Positions 1 through 6,824 of a stretch of DNA of 8,496 nt are shown piece by piece; position 1 is the stretch's first letter, and every line of letters begins with the position of its first letter. The position numbers were made by a program, and so were the translations under genes. The notes under the pieces were generated by a model, which searched no databases, was not told the DNA's origin, and worked only from the letters and a program-made list of their open reading frames with translations. The stretch is from Chloroflexota bacterium (GTDB lineage Bacteria > Chloroflexota > Dehalococcoidia > UBA3495). The stretch spans positions 1 through 8,496 of the forward strand of contig JADFNR010000139.1 in NCBI GenBank assembly GCA_022563275.1, given 5' to 3'.

Positions 1-382
1 GAGGTTTTGCCAGTCCCGGCAGCTTCTGGGCGATCTGGGGGATGATCTCGGAGATGCCGGTATTGCCGCTCGTGAGTATCGAGGCTAATTCCTCGGTGTT
101 CAGGCGTTCGACGTAAGATGTGATGGCGGTGGTCCAGGGCCAATAAGGTGGTGCACCGTCGCCTTCGTAGCACCAACCCCACATCACTTCAGCGCCCAAT
201 GATTGGGCACGCGAGGCTAGCTCTTGGGCCAGGCGGGTCTTGCCGATGCCTGGCTCTCCGGACAGCATCACCATCTGCCCACGGCCTGCAAGGGCATCGT
301 CCAGTGCAGAGGTTAATAAAGCCAGTTCTGGTTGGCGTCCGATAAATCCAGATCCTGTGGCATCGTTGTTCGTCAAATCCAC
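1..382 (-). CDS. Predicted P-loop ATPase (AAA_16 / LuxR-MalT-like), N-terminal part, cut by window edge
   Basis: The frame stays open from a GTG at 382 to the left edge and gives 127 residues. An N-terminal GFIGRQPEL element (residues 12-20) is followed by a Walker A motif, GEPGIGKT (residues 42-49), and then LAQELASRA. A W-x-W-x-Y-x-G-x-GAPPYWPW stretch follows at about 68-83. This arrangement is typical of large 'predicted ATPase' proteins of the AAA_16 type, which often act as LuxR/MalT-like regulators or follow adenylate cyclase or BTAD domains. The downstream domains that would decide this are outside the window. Start choice: a Shine-Dalgarno-like AGGTGG at 391-386 lies 3 nt from the GTG and 9 nt from an in-frame TTG at 376, so the TTG is a real alternative. 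A stop lies upstream near 444, so the N-terminus is inside the window. Domain assignment is firm; function is open. Confidence 0.8.
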   Translation of the reverse strand, partial: MDLTNNDATGSGFIGRQPELALLTSALDDALAGRGQMVMLSGEPGIGKTRLAQELASRAQSLGAEVMWGWCYEGDGAPPYWPWTTAITSYVERLNTEELASILTSGNTGISEIIPQIAQKLPGLAKP

Positions 383-475
383 GCACCACCTATTTCGTTG
401 GGCACATACTACAACGAACCAGGGTACCTTCGCCTCAGACGATTAATTGGCAAGGGTGATAATTGCGCCTACTGC

Positions 476-500
476 CCACCACAAATTAGGCTAGTGGTGG
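476..500. repeat. Inverted repeat, 7-bp perfect arms
   Basis: CCACCAC (476-482) and GTGGTGG (494-500) are exact reverse complements separated by 11 nt. The pair lies about 94 bp upstream of the ATPase start, where an operator would fit. No T-run follows, so a terminator is not supported. An arm this short may be chance. Confidence 0.4.
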
Positions 501-576
501 AGATGGTGTAATCGAGCGACAGCAAGGAATCTAACAAACAATAGAGGAGTAGCGACGAGAGAGCTAACTTCACCAA

Positions 577-617
577 CATTGGAATTATGCCGCATGGACA
601 AGCCGTATAATCCAATG
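577..617. repeat. Imperfect hairpin, 11 paired bases plus a bulge
   Basis: CATTGGA (577-583) pairs with TCCAATG (611-617). After a single bulged A (584), TTAT (585-588) pairs with ATAA (607-610). A G-T wobble (589/606) and a C-G pair (590/605) can extend the stem. The loop is about 14 nt. It lies between the CoxG-like stop and the ATPase start. Without a T-run it is more likely a regulatory or transcript-end structure than a classic intrinsic terminator. The function is unknown. Confidence 0.5.
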
Positions 618-734
618 GTCGACGTTTCGGACGACAATTCCTGAGGCTATTTTGTATGTTGGTGGCGCTTGCTCAACCCAGGACGAACGGATGAACAAAC
701 CGGATATCTTAAAAACTAAGTGATGTTTGCGCGG

Positions 735-1169
735 TTATTTGACCGATTCCTGCAGGCAGGTGAAGAAGCGGTCCATCATGTTTCTGGCGAAACTTTCGAT
801 CATGCGCTGACCGACCCTGGCCAAAAGGCCCCCTGATGAGGTGTCGCTCTCAACGTCCACGATGGTCTTGCCGTTGTTCGCGGTCAGCTTGATCTGGGAC
901 TCGCCCCGGACGAATCCGGATGGGCCGTTGCCCTCGATGACCAAGCTGTAGGACTCGTAGGGCTTCATGTCAATCATCTTGACCTTCGCCTCGAACTTGC
1001 TGCGGATGGGTCCCATGGCAATGGTCACCGTGGCGGTGTATTCGTCGTTGCCCAAGGATTCCATCTTTTCGCACCCGGGGATGCAGGAGGAGAGGGACTC
1101 TGGGTCGGTGAGCGTCTGCCACACCTTCTCAGGGGGGGCGTTGAATTCGTAGGAGCCGGAAAGCTTCAT
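735..1169 (-). CDS. CoxG-like SRPBCC family protein
   Basis: This is a 144-residue protein, about the usual length of CoxG (carbon monoxide dehydrogenase subunit G) family members. It begins with the typical MKLSGSYEFNAPPEKVW-x-TLTDPE and continues with SCIPGCEKME near residue 30, a YTATVTIAMGPI strand and a G-x2-SGFVRGES segment. The SRPBCC/START-like fold forms a hydrophobic ligand cavity. CoxG proteins are known in the context of molybdenum CO dehydrogenases, but many are orphans. No coxL, coxM or coxS gene is visible here, so a role in CO oxidation cannot be inferred. The start is supported by GAGGAC (1180-1175) 5 nt before the ATG. It lies 38 bp downstream of the M20 hydrolase gene on the same strand, so the two are probably co-transcribed. 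Family assignment is confident; the partner is unknown. Confidence 0.85.
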   Translation of the reverse strand: MKLSGSYEFNAPPEKVWQTLTDPESLSSCIPGCEKMESLGNDEYTATVTIAMGPIRSKFEAKVKMIDMKPYESYSLVIEGNGPSGFVRGESQIKLTANNGKTIVDVESDTSSGGLLARVGQRMIESFARNMMDRFFTCLQESVK

Positions 1170-1207
1170 CTGATGTCCTCGTTAATTTGTTCGCGGACGG
1201 ACCTGCG

Positions 1208-2449
1208 TTAGAAACGGTCGTCGGCCAGCAGTAGTAGTTCCAATAATACCTGAGCGCCGTTGGCGCAGTCTTCCGGCGTCGAGTATTCTTCGGAGGAGTG
1301 GCTGATGCCATCGACGCTGGGCACGAAGATCATGGCGACCGGGGCGATGCTGGCGATCGCCTGGGCGTCGTGACCGGCGCCGCTGGGCAGTGGTTCCCAC
1401 GCCATTCCGCAGTTCTCCGCGGCCTCGGACACCAGGGCTTGCATCTCGGGTGTGATCGGGACAGCGGTTGTGAAACGGTGGCGTTGGACTTCAATGTCCA
1501 CTTCGTCATTCACCGCTGCTTGGTTGGTGATCCGCCGCAGTTCCTGTTCGGCGGCGGCCAGGGCCTCCATGTCCGTGTCCCGGAACTCCAGTCCGATGCT
1601 GGCGCTGCCGGGGATCACATTTACCGCGTTGGGAATAGCCTTGATGGAGCCCACGGTCGATACCCGGCAGATCTCCTGTTCCGCGGCCATCTTCTGGATG
1701 GCCAGGACCAGTTTGGAGGCGCTGACCAAGGCATCGCGGCGCATTGACATGGGCGTGGTGCCAGCGTGATTGGCTTTGCCCTCGATCTCGACTTCGAAGA
1801 CGGCCCTTCCGGTGATGCCGGTGACCACGCCGATGGGCGTGCCCGACCGGTAGAGGTTGGGGCCCTGTTCTATATGGAGCTCAAAGTAGGCGGCCAGTTC
1901 GCCGGGGCCGCGGACGGCCTCGCCGATGCGCGATATGTCCCCTCCGATGTCGGCCAGGCAGGGCCCCAGGCTTTGGCCGTCGTCGTCCACGGCATCGAGG
2001 TCCTCTTGTTCCAGCAGGCCGGCCATGGAGCGGCTGCCCACCAGCCAACGGTGGAAGCGGGTGCCCTCTTCGTTGGTGAAATCAATGACCTCCACCGGAT
2101 GGCGGGTGCGGTGCCCTTGTTCTTCCAGGGTGTGAACGACTTCGATGGCGGCCATTACTCCAAGGGCGCCGTCGTACTTGCCGCCTTTGGGGACCGTGTC
2201 GGTGTGGGAACCCATGGCGATGGCCGGCAGGCTGCCGTCAGACCCGGCCCTGCGGCCAATGATGTTGCCGGCGGTGTCGATGCGGGTCTCAAGTCCGGCT
2301 TCCTGCATCAGCTTGAGGGTGAACTCCCGTCCGGCGATGTCTTCCGGAGAATAGGCCACGCGGTCCATGCCGTCGGGGCTTTCGCCCAGGCGGCCTAGGT
2401 CATGCAATGTCTGGTTCAATCGCGGTTCGTTGATGGAATACCGGGGCAT
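1208..2449 (-). CDS. Zn-dependent M20-family amidohydrolase (N-carbamoyl-L-amino-acid hydrolase / allantoate amidohydrolase group)
   Basis: This 413-residue protein matches the usual length of the HyuC/AllC group, which hydrolyses N-carbamoyl amino acids, allantoate or ureido compounds in the cytoplasm. Visible landmarks are GSHTDTVPKGGKYDG (80-94), with presumed metal ligands His82 and Asp93, and FTNEEGTRF (124-132), with the catalytic and metal-binding Glu127/Glu128. ELHIEQGP (190-197) carries His192. NHAGTTPM (227-234) belongs to the dimerisation (lid) domain. SGAGHDAQ (356-363) and ISHSSEEYS (382-390), with His384, complete the site. All key residues are present, so it should be active. 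Substrate cannot be assigned from sequence alone. The ATG at 2449 is preceded by GAGG about 8 nt away. A TAAAAT hexamer at 2482-2477 could be a -10 box, but no good -35 accompanies it. The gene lies 86 bp after the TPR gene and 38 bp before the CoxG-like gene. Confidence 0.9.
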   Translation of the reverse strand: MPRYSINEPRLNQTLHDLGRLGESPDGMDRVAYSPEDIAGREFTLKLMQEAGLETRIDTAGNIIGRRAGSDGSLPAIAMGSHTDTVPKGGKYDGALGVMAAIEVVHTLEEQGHRTRHPVEVIDFTNEEGTRFHRWLVGSRSMAGLLEQEDLDAVDDDGQSLGPCLADIGGDISRIGEAVRGPGELAAYFELHIEQGPNLYRSGTPIGVVTGITGRAVFEVEIEGKANHAGTTPMSMRRDALVSASKLVLAIQKMAAEQEICRVSTVGSIKAIPNAVNVIPGSASIGLEFRDTDMEALAAAEQELRRITNQAAVNDEVDIEVQRHRFTTAVPITPEMQALVSEAAENCGMAWEPLPSGAGHDAQAIASIAPVAMIFVPSVDGISHSSEEYSTPEDCANGAQVLLELLLLADDRF

Positions 2450-2535
2450 GGTGGCAGCCTCGTCGTGTTTATTACGATTTTACCGGGTGTCGTCCCGAGC
2501 GGTTATCTAGAATGTCTCGGAAGGGGCGGACGCCG

Positions 2536-3273
2536 TCACTGGGCGCGTTCTTTGAACTCCGCCAACTTCTCTTCCAGGAGGTCTCGGTCCACACCTAGTT
2601 TTACGGCGGCCTCCAGGTCCCGGCCGGCTTTTAAATCGTCCTTCAGCAGGGCATAGGCGAAGGCCCGGTTTGCGAAGGCGACGGCGAACCCGGGATCAAG
2701 CTTGATGGCTAGGTCCAGATCGGGTATGGCGAGGTCGGGGTGGTCCATCTCGATGTGGACATCGGCCCGGTTGTTGTAGGCCACCGAGAATTTATCGTCG
2801 ATGCGGATGGCCTGGTCGAAATCGCTGATGGCCCGATGCAGGCGGCCGGCGGCCCGGTGCGCGAACCCTCGGCTACTGTAGGCGTCAGCAAATTTCGGGT
2901 TGAGACGGACGGCCTCGTTCAGGTCCTTCACGGCCTGACTGAAATTAGACAGGTTGGTATGGGCCAGCCCCCGGATGCTGTAGGCAACGGCCAGGGACGG
3001 GTCGATCCTGATGGCCTCGTCCAAGTCTGAGATCGCGTTCTCGGGCTGGCCCAAGTTCAGGTAGGCTGAGCCCCGGTTGCTGTAGGCCTGGACCAACGTT
3101 GGTTCCAGACGGATGGCTTCAGTGTAATGGTCCAGGGCCTCCTGCAATCTGCCCTGACGTTGCATCCTTACTCCGGTGTCATAGACCTTTTCGGCGTCGG
3201 TCATGCCCACTGAACCCGGCAGCAGCCAACGGAAGAGCTTGATTAAGACATCAAAGACTATGAATATTCTCAT
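2536..3273 (-). CDS. TPR-repeat protein, six repeats, hydrophobic N-terminus
   Basis: This 245-residue protein consists almost entirely of six 34-residue tetratricopeptide repeats from about residue 25 onward. Each has the A-x-NRG-x-AY...A-x-DLDEAIRLDP pattern of protein-protein interaction scaffolds. The last repeat ends with the shared signature DLEAAVKLGVDRDLLEEKLAE. The first ~20 residues are hydrophobic (MRIFIVFDVLIKLFRWLLPG) and may be a membrane anchor. There is no lipobox cysteine at the position where the paralogues at 3791-5212 and 7269-8316 have one. No good ribosome-binding site precedes the ATG at 3273. The inner Met24 codon at 3204 is a possible start that would give a soluble protein. 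The gene begins 19 bp after the preceding TPR gene ends, so it is probably translated from the same mRNA. No enzymatic role is visible. Confidence 0.88.
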   Translation of the reverse strand: MRIFIVFDVLIKLFRWLLPGSVGMTDAEKVYDTGVRMQRQGRLQEALDHYTEAIRLEPTLVQAYSNRGSAYLNLGQPENAISDLDEAIRIDPSLAVAYSIRGLAHTNLSNFSQAVKDLNEAVRLNPKFADAYSSRGFAHRAAGRLHRAISDFDQAIRIDDKFSVAYNNRADVHIEMDHPDLAIPDLDLAIKLDPGFAVAFANRAFAYALLKDDLKAGRDLEAAVKLGVDRDLLEEKLAEFKERAQ

Positions 3274-3292
3274 GGCTGGGTTTGGGGCCGCT

Positions 3293-3697
3293 CTATTCGG
3301 CCTGGTCCCGCAATTCGGCTATCCGGCTTTCCAAGCTGGACCGGTCCGCTCCCAGGGCCACGGCCTGATCAACGTCGTTCTGAGCGTCTTCTAGCCTGCC
3401 GGCCGCGGCGTGCATCATGCTTCGGTTGAGGTAGGCGTCCAGATACCGGGGATTGGAATTGATAGCGGCGTTGAAGTCGATGATCGCTGATTCAGGTTGC
3501 CCCATGGCGATCAGCAACAGAGCGCGATGGTAGAAGATCTGGCTGCCGGTGCTGTTTAGTTTGGCGGCCCGGTTGAGGTAATACATGGCCTTCAGGGGCT
3601 GTCCCCAACGGGCATAGGTCATGCCCCAATTGAAGTAGAAACCGCTGGAAAGTGTCTTCATCCCGCCGTAGATGGCGGAAAGGAAGCGGAGAATCAT
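3293..3697 (-). CDS. Small TPR-repeat protein, three repeats
   Basis: The protein has 134 residues and about three TPR units (roughly 18-51, 52-85 and 86-119). It ends with the shared cap DVDQAVALGADRSSLESRIA, so the C-terminus is intact and this is not a broken piece of the next gene. The first 17 residues (MILRFLSAIYGGMKTLS) are partly hydrophobic and carry two basic residues, but there is no lipobox, and a membrane location is uncertain. The ATG at 3697 has AGGGG about 9 nt upstream. The gene follows the 12-repeat lipoprotein gene after 93 bp and precedes the next TPR gene by 19 bp. It looks like a trimmed member of the same paralogous group. A scaffold or adaptor role is inferred from the TPR fold only. 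Confidence 0.83.
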   Translation of the reverse strand: MILRFLSAIYGGMKTLSSGFYFNWGMTYARWGQPLKAMYYLNRAAKLNSTGSQIFYHRALLLIAMGQPESAIIDFNAAINSNPRYLDAYLNRSMMHAAAGRLEDAQNDVDQAVALGADRSSLESRIAELRDQAE

Positions 3698-3790
3698 CTG
3701 GAGAAACCCCTAAGCCGGCAGGGCCGGACTGGCCGATTGGCTATACCAGTCGGGCATTGGCGTATCGGAAATGTAACCCGGATTATACGC
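3698..3790. other. 93-bp gap between TPR genes with inverted repeat and -10-like hexamer
   Basis: GACTGG (3727-3732) and CCAGTC (3746-3751) form a 6-bp inverted repeat with a 13-nt loop. A second short stem, CCGGC (3715-3719) with GCCGG (3723-3727), overlaps it. Read on the minus strand, a perfect TATAAT lies at 3787-3782, just after the stop codon of the upstream TPR gene, but no -35 is found at the right distance. The gap may hold an internal promoter or attenuator for the two small TPR genes; the evidence is weak. Confidence 0.3.
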
Positions 3791-5212
3791 CTAAGGGGAA
3801 GGGGCGGGTCCGGCGATGTTGATTTCCGCCTTGGCCCGGTCGATACCCAGGGCGACGGCTTGGTCAATATCCGCTTGCGACTGAAGCTCCATGCCCAGTT
3901 TGGCGTGGGCGGATGCCCGCACCAGATAGGCCTTGGCGTAGCTGGGTTCGACCCCGACGACAAGGTCCATGTCGGCTATCGCGTGGGTGTACTTCCCCAA
4001 GGCGGAGTAGACGAGGGCCCGGTTTATAAGGGCGTCGATGTTTTCCGGCTCTAAGGAGATGGCTTGCCCGTAGTCATCGGCCGCTTTCTCAAGTTCTCCC
4101 AAGTCTTCGTGGACCACTCCCAGGTTGTACCAGGCTGGGACCGACGTGGGGTCTAAGGAGACGGCTTTTTCGAAGTCGGCCAGCGCTCTTTGCAGGTCGC
4201 CTTGCGCGTGGAAACTGACGCCTCGGTTGATGTACAGAGTTGGGGAGTCGGGCGCCAAACGAAGGGCGGTCCCGTAATCGGAGACCGCCTCCGCAAACAG
4301 GCCCAAATTATCGTAGGCTGACCCGCGGTTTAGGTAGGCGTTCAGCGATGTCGGGTCGGCCTGGATGGCAGTGCTATAGTCATCTATCGCCAGGATCAGA
4401 TCGCCAGTGGCCGCGCGTACCGCCCCTCGGGTGACGTAGGCGGATGCGCTTTTCTGGTCCAGTTCGATCGTCCGGTCTAGGTCAGCGATTGCCAGTTCCA
4501 GCTCTCCCTGGAGTAGATAGGCGGAGCCGCGGTTGCTGTAGGCCAGGACGTAACTGGGATTGATCTCGATGGCCTTGCCGTAGTCAGCCAGGGCCAACTG
4601 GATTTTTCCGGTCCTGCTATGGGCGATGCCACGGTTGCCATAAGCGGGATAAAATTCTGGGTCCAACTCTATGGCCCGGTCAAGGTTGGCCAGCGCCTCT
4701 TCGGCTCTACCCAGGTCCAGCAGGACCAGACCTAGCAGGGTATGCGCCGATACAGACTTTTCGTCCAATCCCAACGACCGGTTGAGGTCTCTCAGAGCGC
4801 TTTGGAGGTCTTCGGCTTCGAGATACGCGCTGCCGCGGTTGGCGTAGGCGAGGGCCACGTTTGGGTCGAGTTCGATCGATCGGGAGTAGTCTTTGATCGC
4901 GGACGAGAGTCTACCGGTGCGTTGTTCAGCCAAGGCGCGGTTGTGGAAGGCCTCGGCCATCGAACCGTCCAGAAAAAGGGCCAGGTCGAACTCGGCTATG
5001 GCCTCTTCGAACCTGTCATCTTCCAATAGTTCTACCCCGCTGTTGTAGCGCTTATCCGCATCGCTCAGCCCGAAGCAGGCGGCGAGGACAAGAACCATGG
5101 TGGCGGCAATAAATAACAGCCCTCGTTGGATGCCCCGCTGAGACCCACCTTGGGTGATCGCCGGGCTGGCAACAGACCTGACGGCGGAACGGGCCGTGTT
5201 AGATAACGACAT
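3791..5212 (-). CDS. TPR-repeat lipoprotein, twelve repeats
   Basis: The 473-residue protein has a long basic leader (arginines at about 8, 12, 26 and 30), a hydrophobic core (GLLFIAATMVLVLAAC) and a lipobox LAAC with Cys46. It should therefore be exported by Sec or Tat and lipidated, then displayed outside the cytoplasmic membrane. From about residue 50, twelve consecutive 34-residue TPR units follow (A-x-NRG-x-AY and A-x-DLDRAIELDP patterns), forming a superhelix for partner binding. The C-terminus keeps the family cap DIDQAVALGIDR but then diverges to a proline-rich tail. The start codon lies inside the end of the DAO gene (14-bp overlap) with GAGG only 3 nt upstream, pointing to translational coupling. 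No alternative ATG or GTG lies between it and the signal core. The leader is long for a lipoprotein, which is slightly odd. The binding partner is unknown. Confidence 0.9.
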   Translation of the reverse strand: MSLSNTARSAVRSVASPAITQGGSQRGIQRGLLFIAATMVLVLAACFGLSDADKRYNSGVELLEDDRFEEAIAEFDLALFLDGSMAEAFHNRALAEQRTGRLSSAIKDYSRSIELDPNVALAYANRGSAYLEAEDLQSALRDLNRSLGLDEKSVSAHTLLGLVLLDLGRAEEALANLDRAIELDPEFYPAYGNRGIAHSRTGKIQLALADYGKAIEINPSYVLAYSNRGSAYLLQGELELAIADLDRTIELDQKSASAYVTRGAVRAATGDLILAIDDYSTAIQADPTSLNAYLNRGSAYDNLGLFAEAVSDYGTALRLAPDSPTLYINRGVSFHAQGDLQRALADFEKAVSLDPTSVPAWYNLGVVHEDLGELEKAADDYGQAISLEPENIDALINRALVYSALGKYTHAIADMDLVVGVEPSYAKAYLVRASAHAKLGMELQSQADIDQAVALGIDRAKAEINIAGPAPSP

Positions 5213-6392
5213 CTTCCTCGTGCCCCAAAGTTATGTCCTCTTCTTGTTTCGGTCCGGAATCGAACCGGGCAAGCCGCAAGGGGGAGATGTCGATGGATGA
5301 AGACCGGCCATCAATAACTAATTCCGCCATGGTGACGCCTACCGCCGGGGCAAGTTTGAAGCCATGTCCGCTGAAACCGGCACAAAGGAAAAGTCCCTCG
5401 ACACCAGCCACTCCGTCCATGATGGGATGACGGTCGGGAGTGGAGGTATAAAGCCCGGCGAAGCCGGTAGTGTATTCAGCTTTTTCCATGATGGGTATGC
5501 GTTTGGCCAGACGTGTCCAGACCGACTCGATGGACCTTTGTGTGGGGCGATGGCCGTAGATGGCCGGGTCTGCTATGGTCTCTCGGGTTTCACCGGGCCC
5601 TCCTCCGCCCACCAATAGCAGTCCGCCGGCCTCTGGCCGGAAGTAGATCTGGTTGATCATGTCGCTCACACCGGGAAGATTGTCCGAGCCGGCAGACGGT
5701 CTCTTGAAAGCAGCAACTTCGTGACGGGTGACCTCCAACGGCAGACTGATCCCGTATCGCGCAAGGAAACTTCTGGTCCACGCTCCAGCGGCGACGATGA
5801 CCCTCCGGGTGCTGATCCGTCCCTCGTGGGTCAGGACCGCGGAAATTTTTCCTCCGGTGATCTCCAGACCTTCGGCGGGAGACCGCAACTCTATGCTCAC
5901 GCCCAACTGTCGTGCGCGTGAGGCATACGCGAGGGCCGTTCCAGAGGCATCGGCATAGCCCGACAACGGTTCATAGACGATCGCGGCACAGTCATCCAAT
6001 TGGAATCCGGGGGCGATCTCGGCCGCGTCGCGCTGGTTGATGATGCTGGTCTCGATCCCGGCCTCTTGCTGGAGCGCCACGCGGGCTCTGGTCTGGTCGT
6101 GGTCCGCTCTACCAGCAAACACCAGATGACCGGTTTCAGTAAAGCCGCACCGGCCGCCCACAACCTCCTGGAAGTTTCGGAACACATGGAGGCTATACCA
6201 GGCCATGCGGGCCAGCACGGCCGTGGAATAGTGGGTATGGACCGAGGCCGTTGAACGTCCCGTGGAACCGGAGCCCAGCACGTCCCGCTCCAGAAGCAGG
6301 ATTCCGGTCATGCCCTTGGCGGCCAGGTTATAGGCGATGGAGCAGCCCATCACCCCGCCGCCGATGATGATTGTCTCCGCGGTGGTGGTCAT
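5199..6392 (-). CDS. FAD-dependent oxidoreductase, DAO family (sarcosine oxidase beta / glycine oxidase-like)
   Basis: This 397-residue protein has the DAO-family layout. An N-terminal dinucleotide-binding fold carries IIIGGGVMGCS (8-18), and an acidic residue ends the second strand (LLLERD, Glu35). GSGSTGRSTASVHTHYST (40-57) follows as the second FAD-contacting segment. The C-terminus has a GFSGHGFKLAPAVG motif that closes over the flavin. The family oxidises C-N bonds of amino acids, N-methylated glycines or related amines, passing electrons to oxygen or a carrier. The substrate cannot be called here. No signal peptide is seen, so it should be cytoplasmic. The ATG at 6392 is preceded by a weak purine-rich AAGAGA. 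Its 3' end overlaps the TPR lipoprotein gene by 14 bp. Its first 50 bp are identical to the start of the fused ORF at 7213, an unusual local duplication. Confidence 0.9.
   Translation of the reverse strand: MTTTAETIIIGGGVMGCSIAYNLAAKGMTGILLLERDVLGSGSTGRSTASVHTHYSTAVLARMAWYSLHVFRNFQEVVGGRCGFTETGHLVFAGRADHDQTRARVALQQEAGIETSIINQRDAAEIAPGFQLDDCAAIVYEPLSGYADASGTALAYASRARQLGVSIELRSPAEGLEITGGKISAVLTHEGRISTRRVIVAAGAWTRSFLARYGISLPLEVTRHEVAAFKRPSAGSDNLPGVSDMINQIYFRPEAGGLLLVGGGGPGETRETIADPAIYGHRPTQRSIESVWTRLAKRIPIMEKAEYTTGFAGLYTSTPDRHPIMDGVAGVEGLFLCAGFSGHGFKLAPAVGVTMAELVIDGRSSSIDISPLRLARFDSGPKQEEDITLGHEEDVVI
6307..6392 (-). repeat. Direct repeat copy 1: 5' end of intact DAO gene
   Basis: This stretch matches 7128-7213. 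The 50 bp from the start codon inward (6392-6343) are identical, and six substitutions lie in the next 33 bp. Similarity ends just after codon 28 at the DNA level and about codon 36 at the protein level. Nothing upstream of the start codons is alike, so the repeat is confined to coding sequence. Confidence 0.9.
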
Positions 6393-6453
6393 GGAACGTC
6401 TCTTTCAGATTTTGCCAGGCCTGTTGGTGGTTGAGGAAGATTCCAGTAATTTC

Positions 6454-6494
6454 TAGTATCGGAAGTCGGCGGATATGCGGGACCGAGGATACTA
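6454..6494. repeat. 7-bp inverted repeat at the toxin stop codon
   Basis: TAGTATC (6454-6460) and GATACTA (6488-6494) are exact reverse complements 27 nt apart. One arm contains the toxin stop codon. It could form a weak transcript-end structure or an operator before the DAO gene, but there is no T-run and chance is a fair explanation. Confidence 0.3.
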
Positions 6495-6824
6495 TTCCAA
6501 TGCCAGGAATGCGGCCGATTCGGATTGGTCAAAGGCTAGCAGATCGTCGTAATGAGGCCGAATTATAGCCTCGATCTCGTTGGTCGAGCAGTTGCCACGT
6601 CTGATCCAGACCACTTTCGGAGGACCCCCAAAAAGGAAACTTCGCTGATGGAACTCCGAATCTTTGTAAATGATTACAAACTGTTGTTGGACGGCGTGGT
6701 CCCAAACGGCTTCGTCACCGGAGGCTTGTAATCCAGCATCTCGCACATGAATGGACCCTGGAAAAAGATCAGATAAGAGGCCGATCAAAATCGGAGACAG
6801 ATTTTGATCGAATAGAAGCTTCAT
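6492..6824 (-). CDS. PIN-like nuclease toxin, DUF5615 family
   Basis: The 110-residue protein begins MKLLFDQNLSP, the hallmark start of DUF5615 PIN-like proteins (Mut7-C-like, predicted RNase toxins). Conserved acidic positions are Asp6, Asp29 in IHVRDAGL, Asp37/Glu38, and Asp55 in YKDSEF, where the family usually has K/R-D-x-D-F. The second Asp is therefore Glu57 here. WIRRGNCST (73-81) matches the usual W-x-R-x-GN-x-ST region. The ATG overlaps the antitoxin stop as ATGA (6824-6821) and no Shine-Dalgarno precedes it, so translation should depend on the antitoxin ORF. An 11-bp perfect inverted repeat lies in codons 5-15. The region is clearly more AT-rich than its neighbours (26 G/C in 6781-6840 against 38 in 5761-5820), which fits horizontal acquisition. 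RNase activity is inferred from the family. Confidence 0.85.
   Translation of the reverse strand: MKLLFDQNLSPILIGLLSDLFPGSIHVRDAGLQASGDEAVWDHAVQQQFVIIYKDSEFHQRSFLFGGPPKVVWIRRGNCSTNEIEAIIRPHYDDLLAFDQSESAAFLALE
6782..6810. repeat. Perfect 11-bp inverted repeat in the first codons of the toxin
   Basis: CGATCAAAATC (6782-6792) and GATTTTGATCG (6800-6810) are exact reverse complements with a 7-nt loop. In the toxin mRNA this would fold into a hairpin beginning about 14 nt after the start codon. It could lower toxin translation unless ribosomes arrive from the antitoxin ORF, or act as a DNA site for autoregulation. The structure is visible; the role is inference. Confidence 0.7.

Larger units (their letters stand above)
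383..734. other. 352-bp intergenic region with inverted repeats, no gene seen
   Basis: No convincing coding frame is seen between the ATPase start and the stop codon of the CoxG-like gene. Short plus-strand frames here are antisense to the ATPase or lack family-like sequence. The gap holds two inverted repeats, listed separately at 476-500 and 577-617. Neither is followed by a T-run in either direction, so neither is a clear intrinsic terminator. It must hold the end of the CoxG transcript and probably the promoter of the ATPase gene, but I could not place a well-spaced -35/-10 pair. Confidence 0.6.

Noticed and set aside
148..446. Short frames on both strands over the left end
   Set aside because: They overlap the ATPase frame, which carries a clear Walker A motif. 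Their own translations look like out-of-frame sequence.
606..611. TATAAT hexamer in the left intergenic gap, as a plus-strand promoter
   Set aside because: The nearest -35-like hexamer (TTGGAA at 579-584) is 21 nt away, and no plus-strand gene follows.
1298..2398. Long plus-strand frames (149 and 210 codons) opposite the M20 hydrolase gene
   Set aside because: They lie antisense to a gene with all its catalytic motifs in place, and their translations show no recognisable domain. This is usual for GC-rich coding sequence.
6663..6680. TTTGTAA/TTACAAA inverted repeat inside the toxin gene
   Set aside because: It is only 7 bp long, in AT-rich coding sequence in the middle of the gene, with no positional reason for a function.
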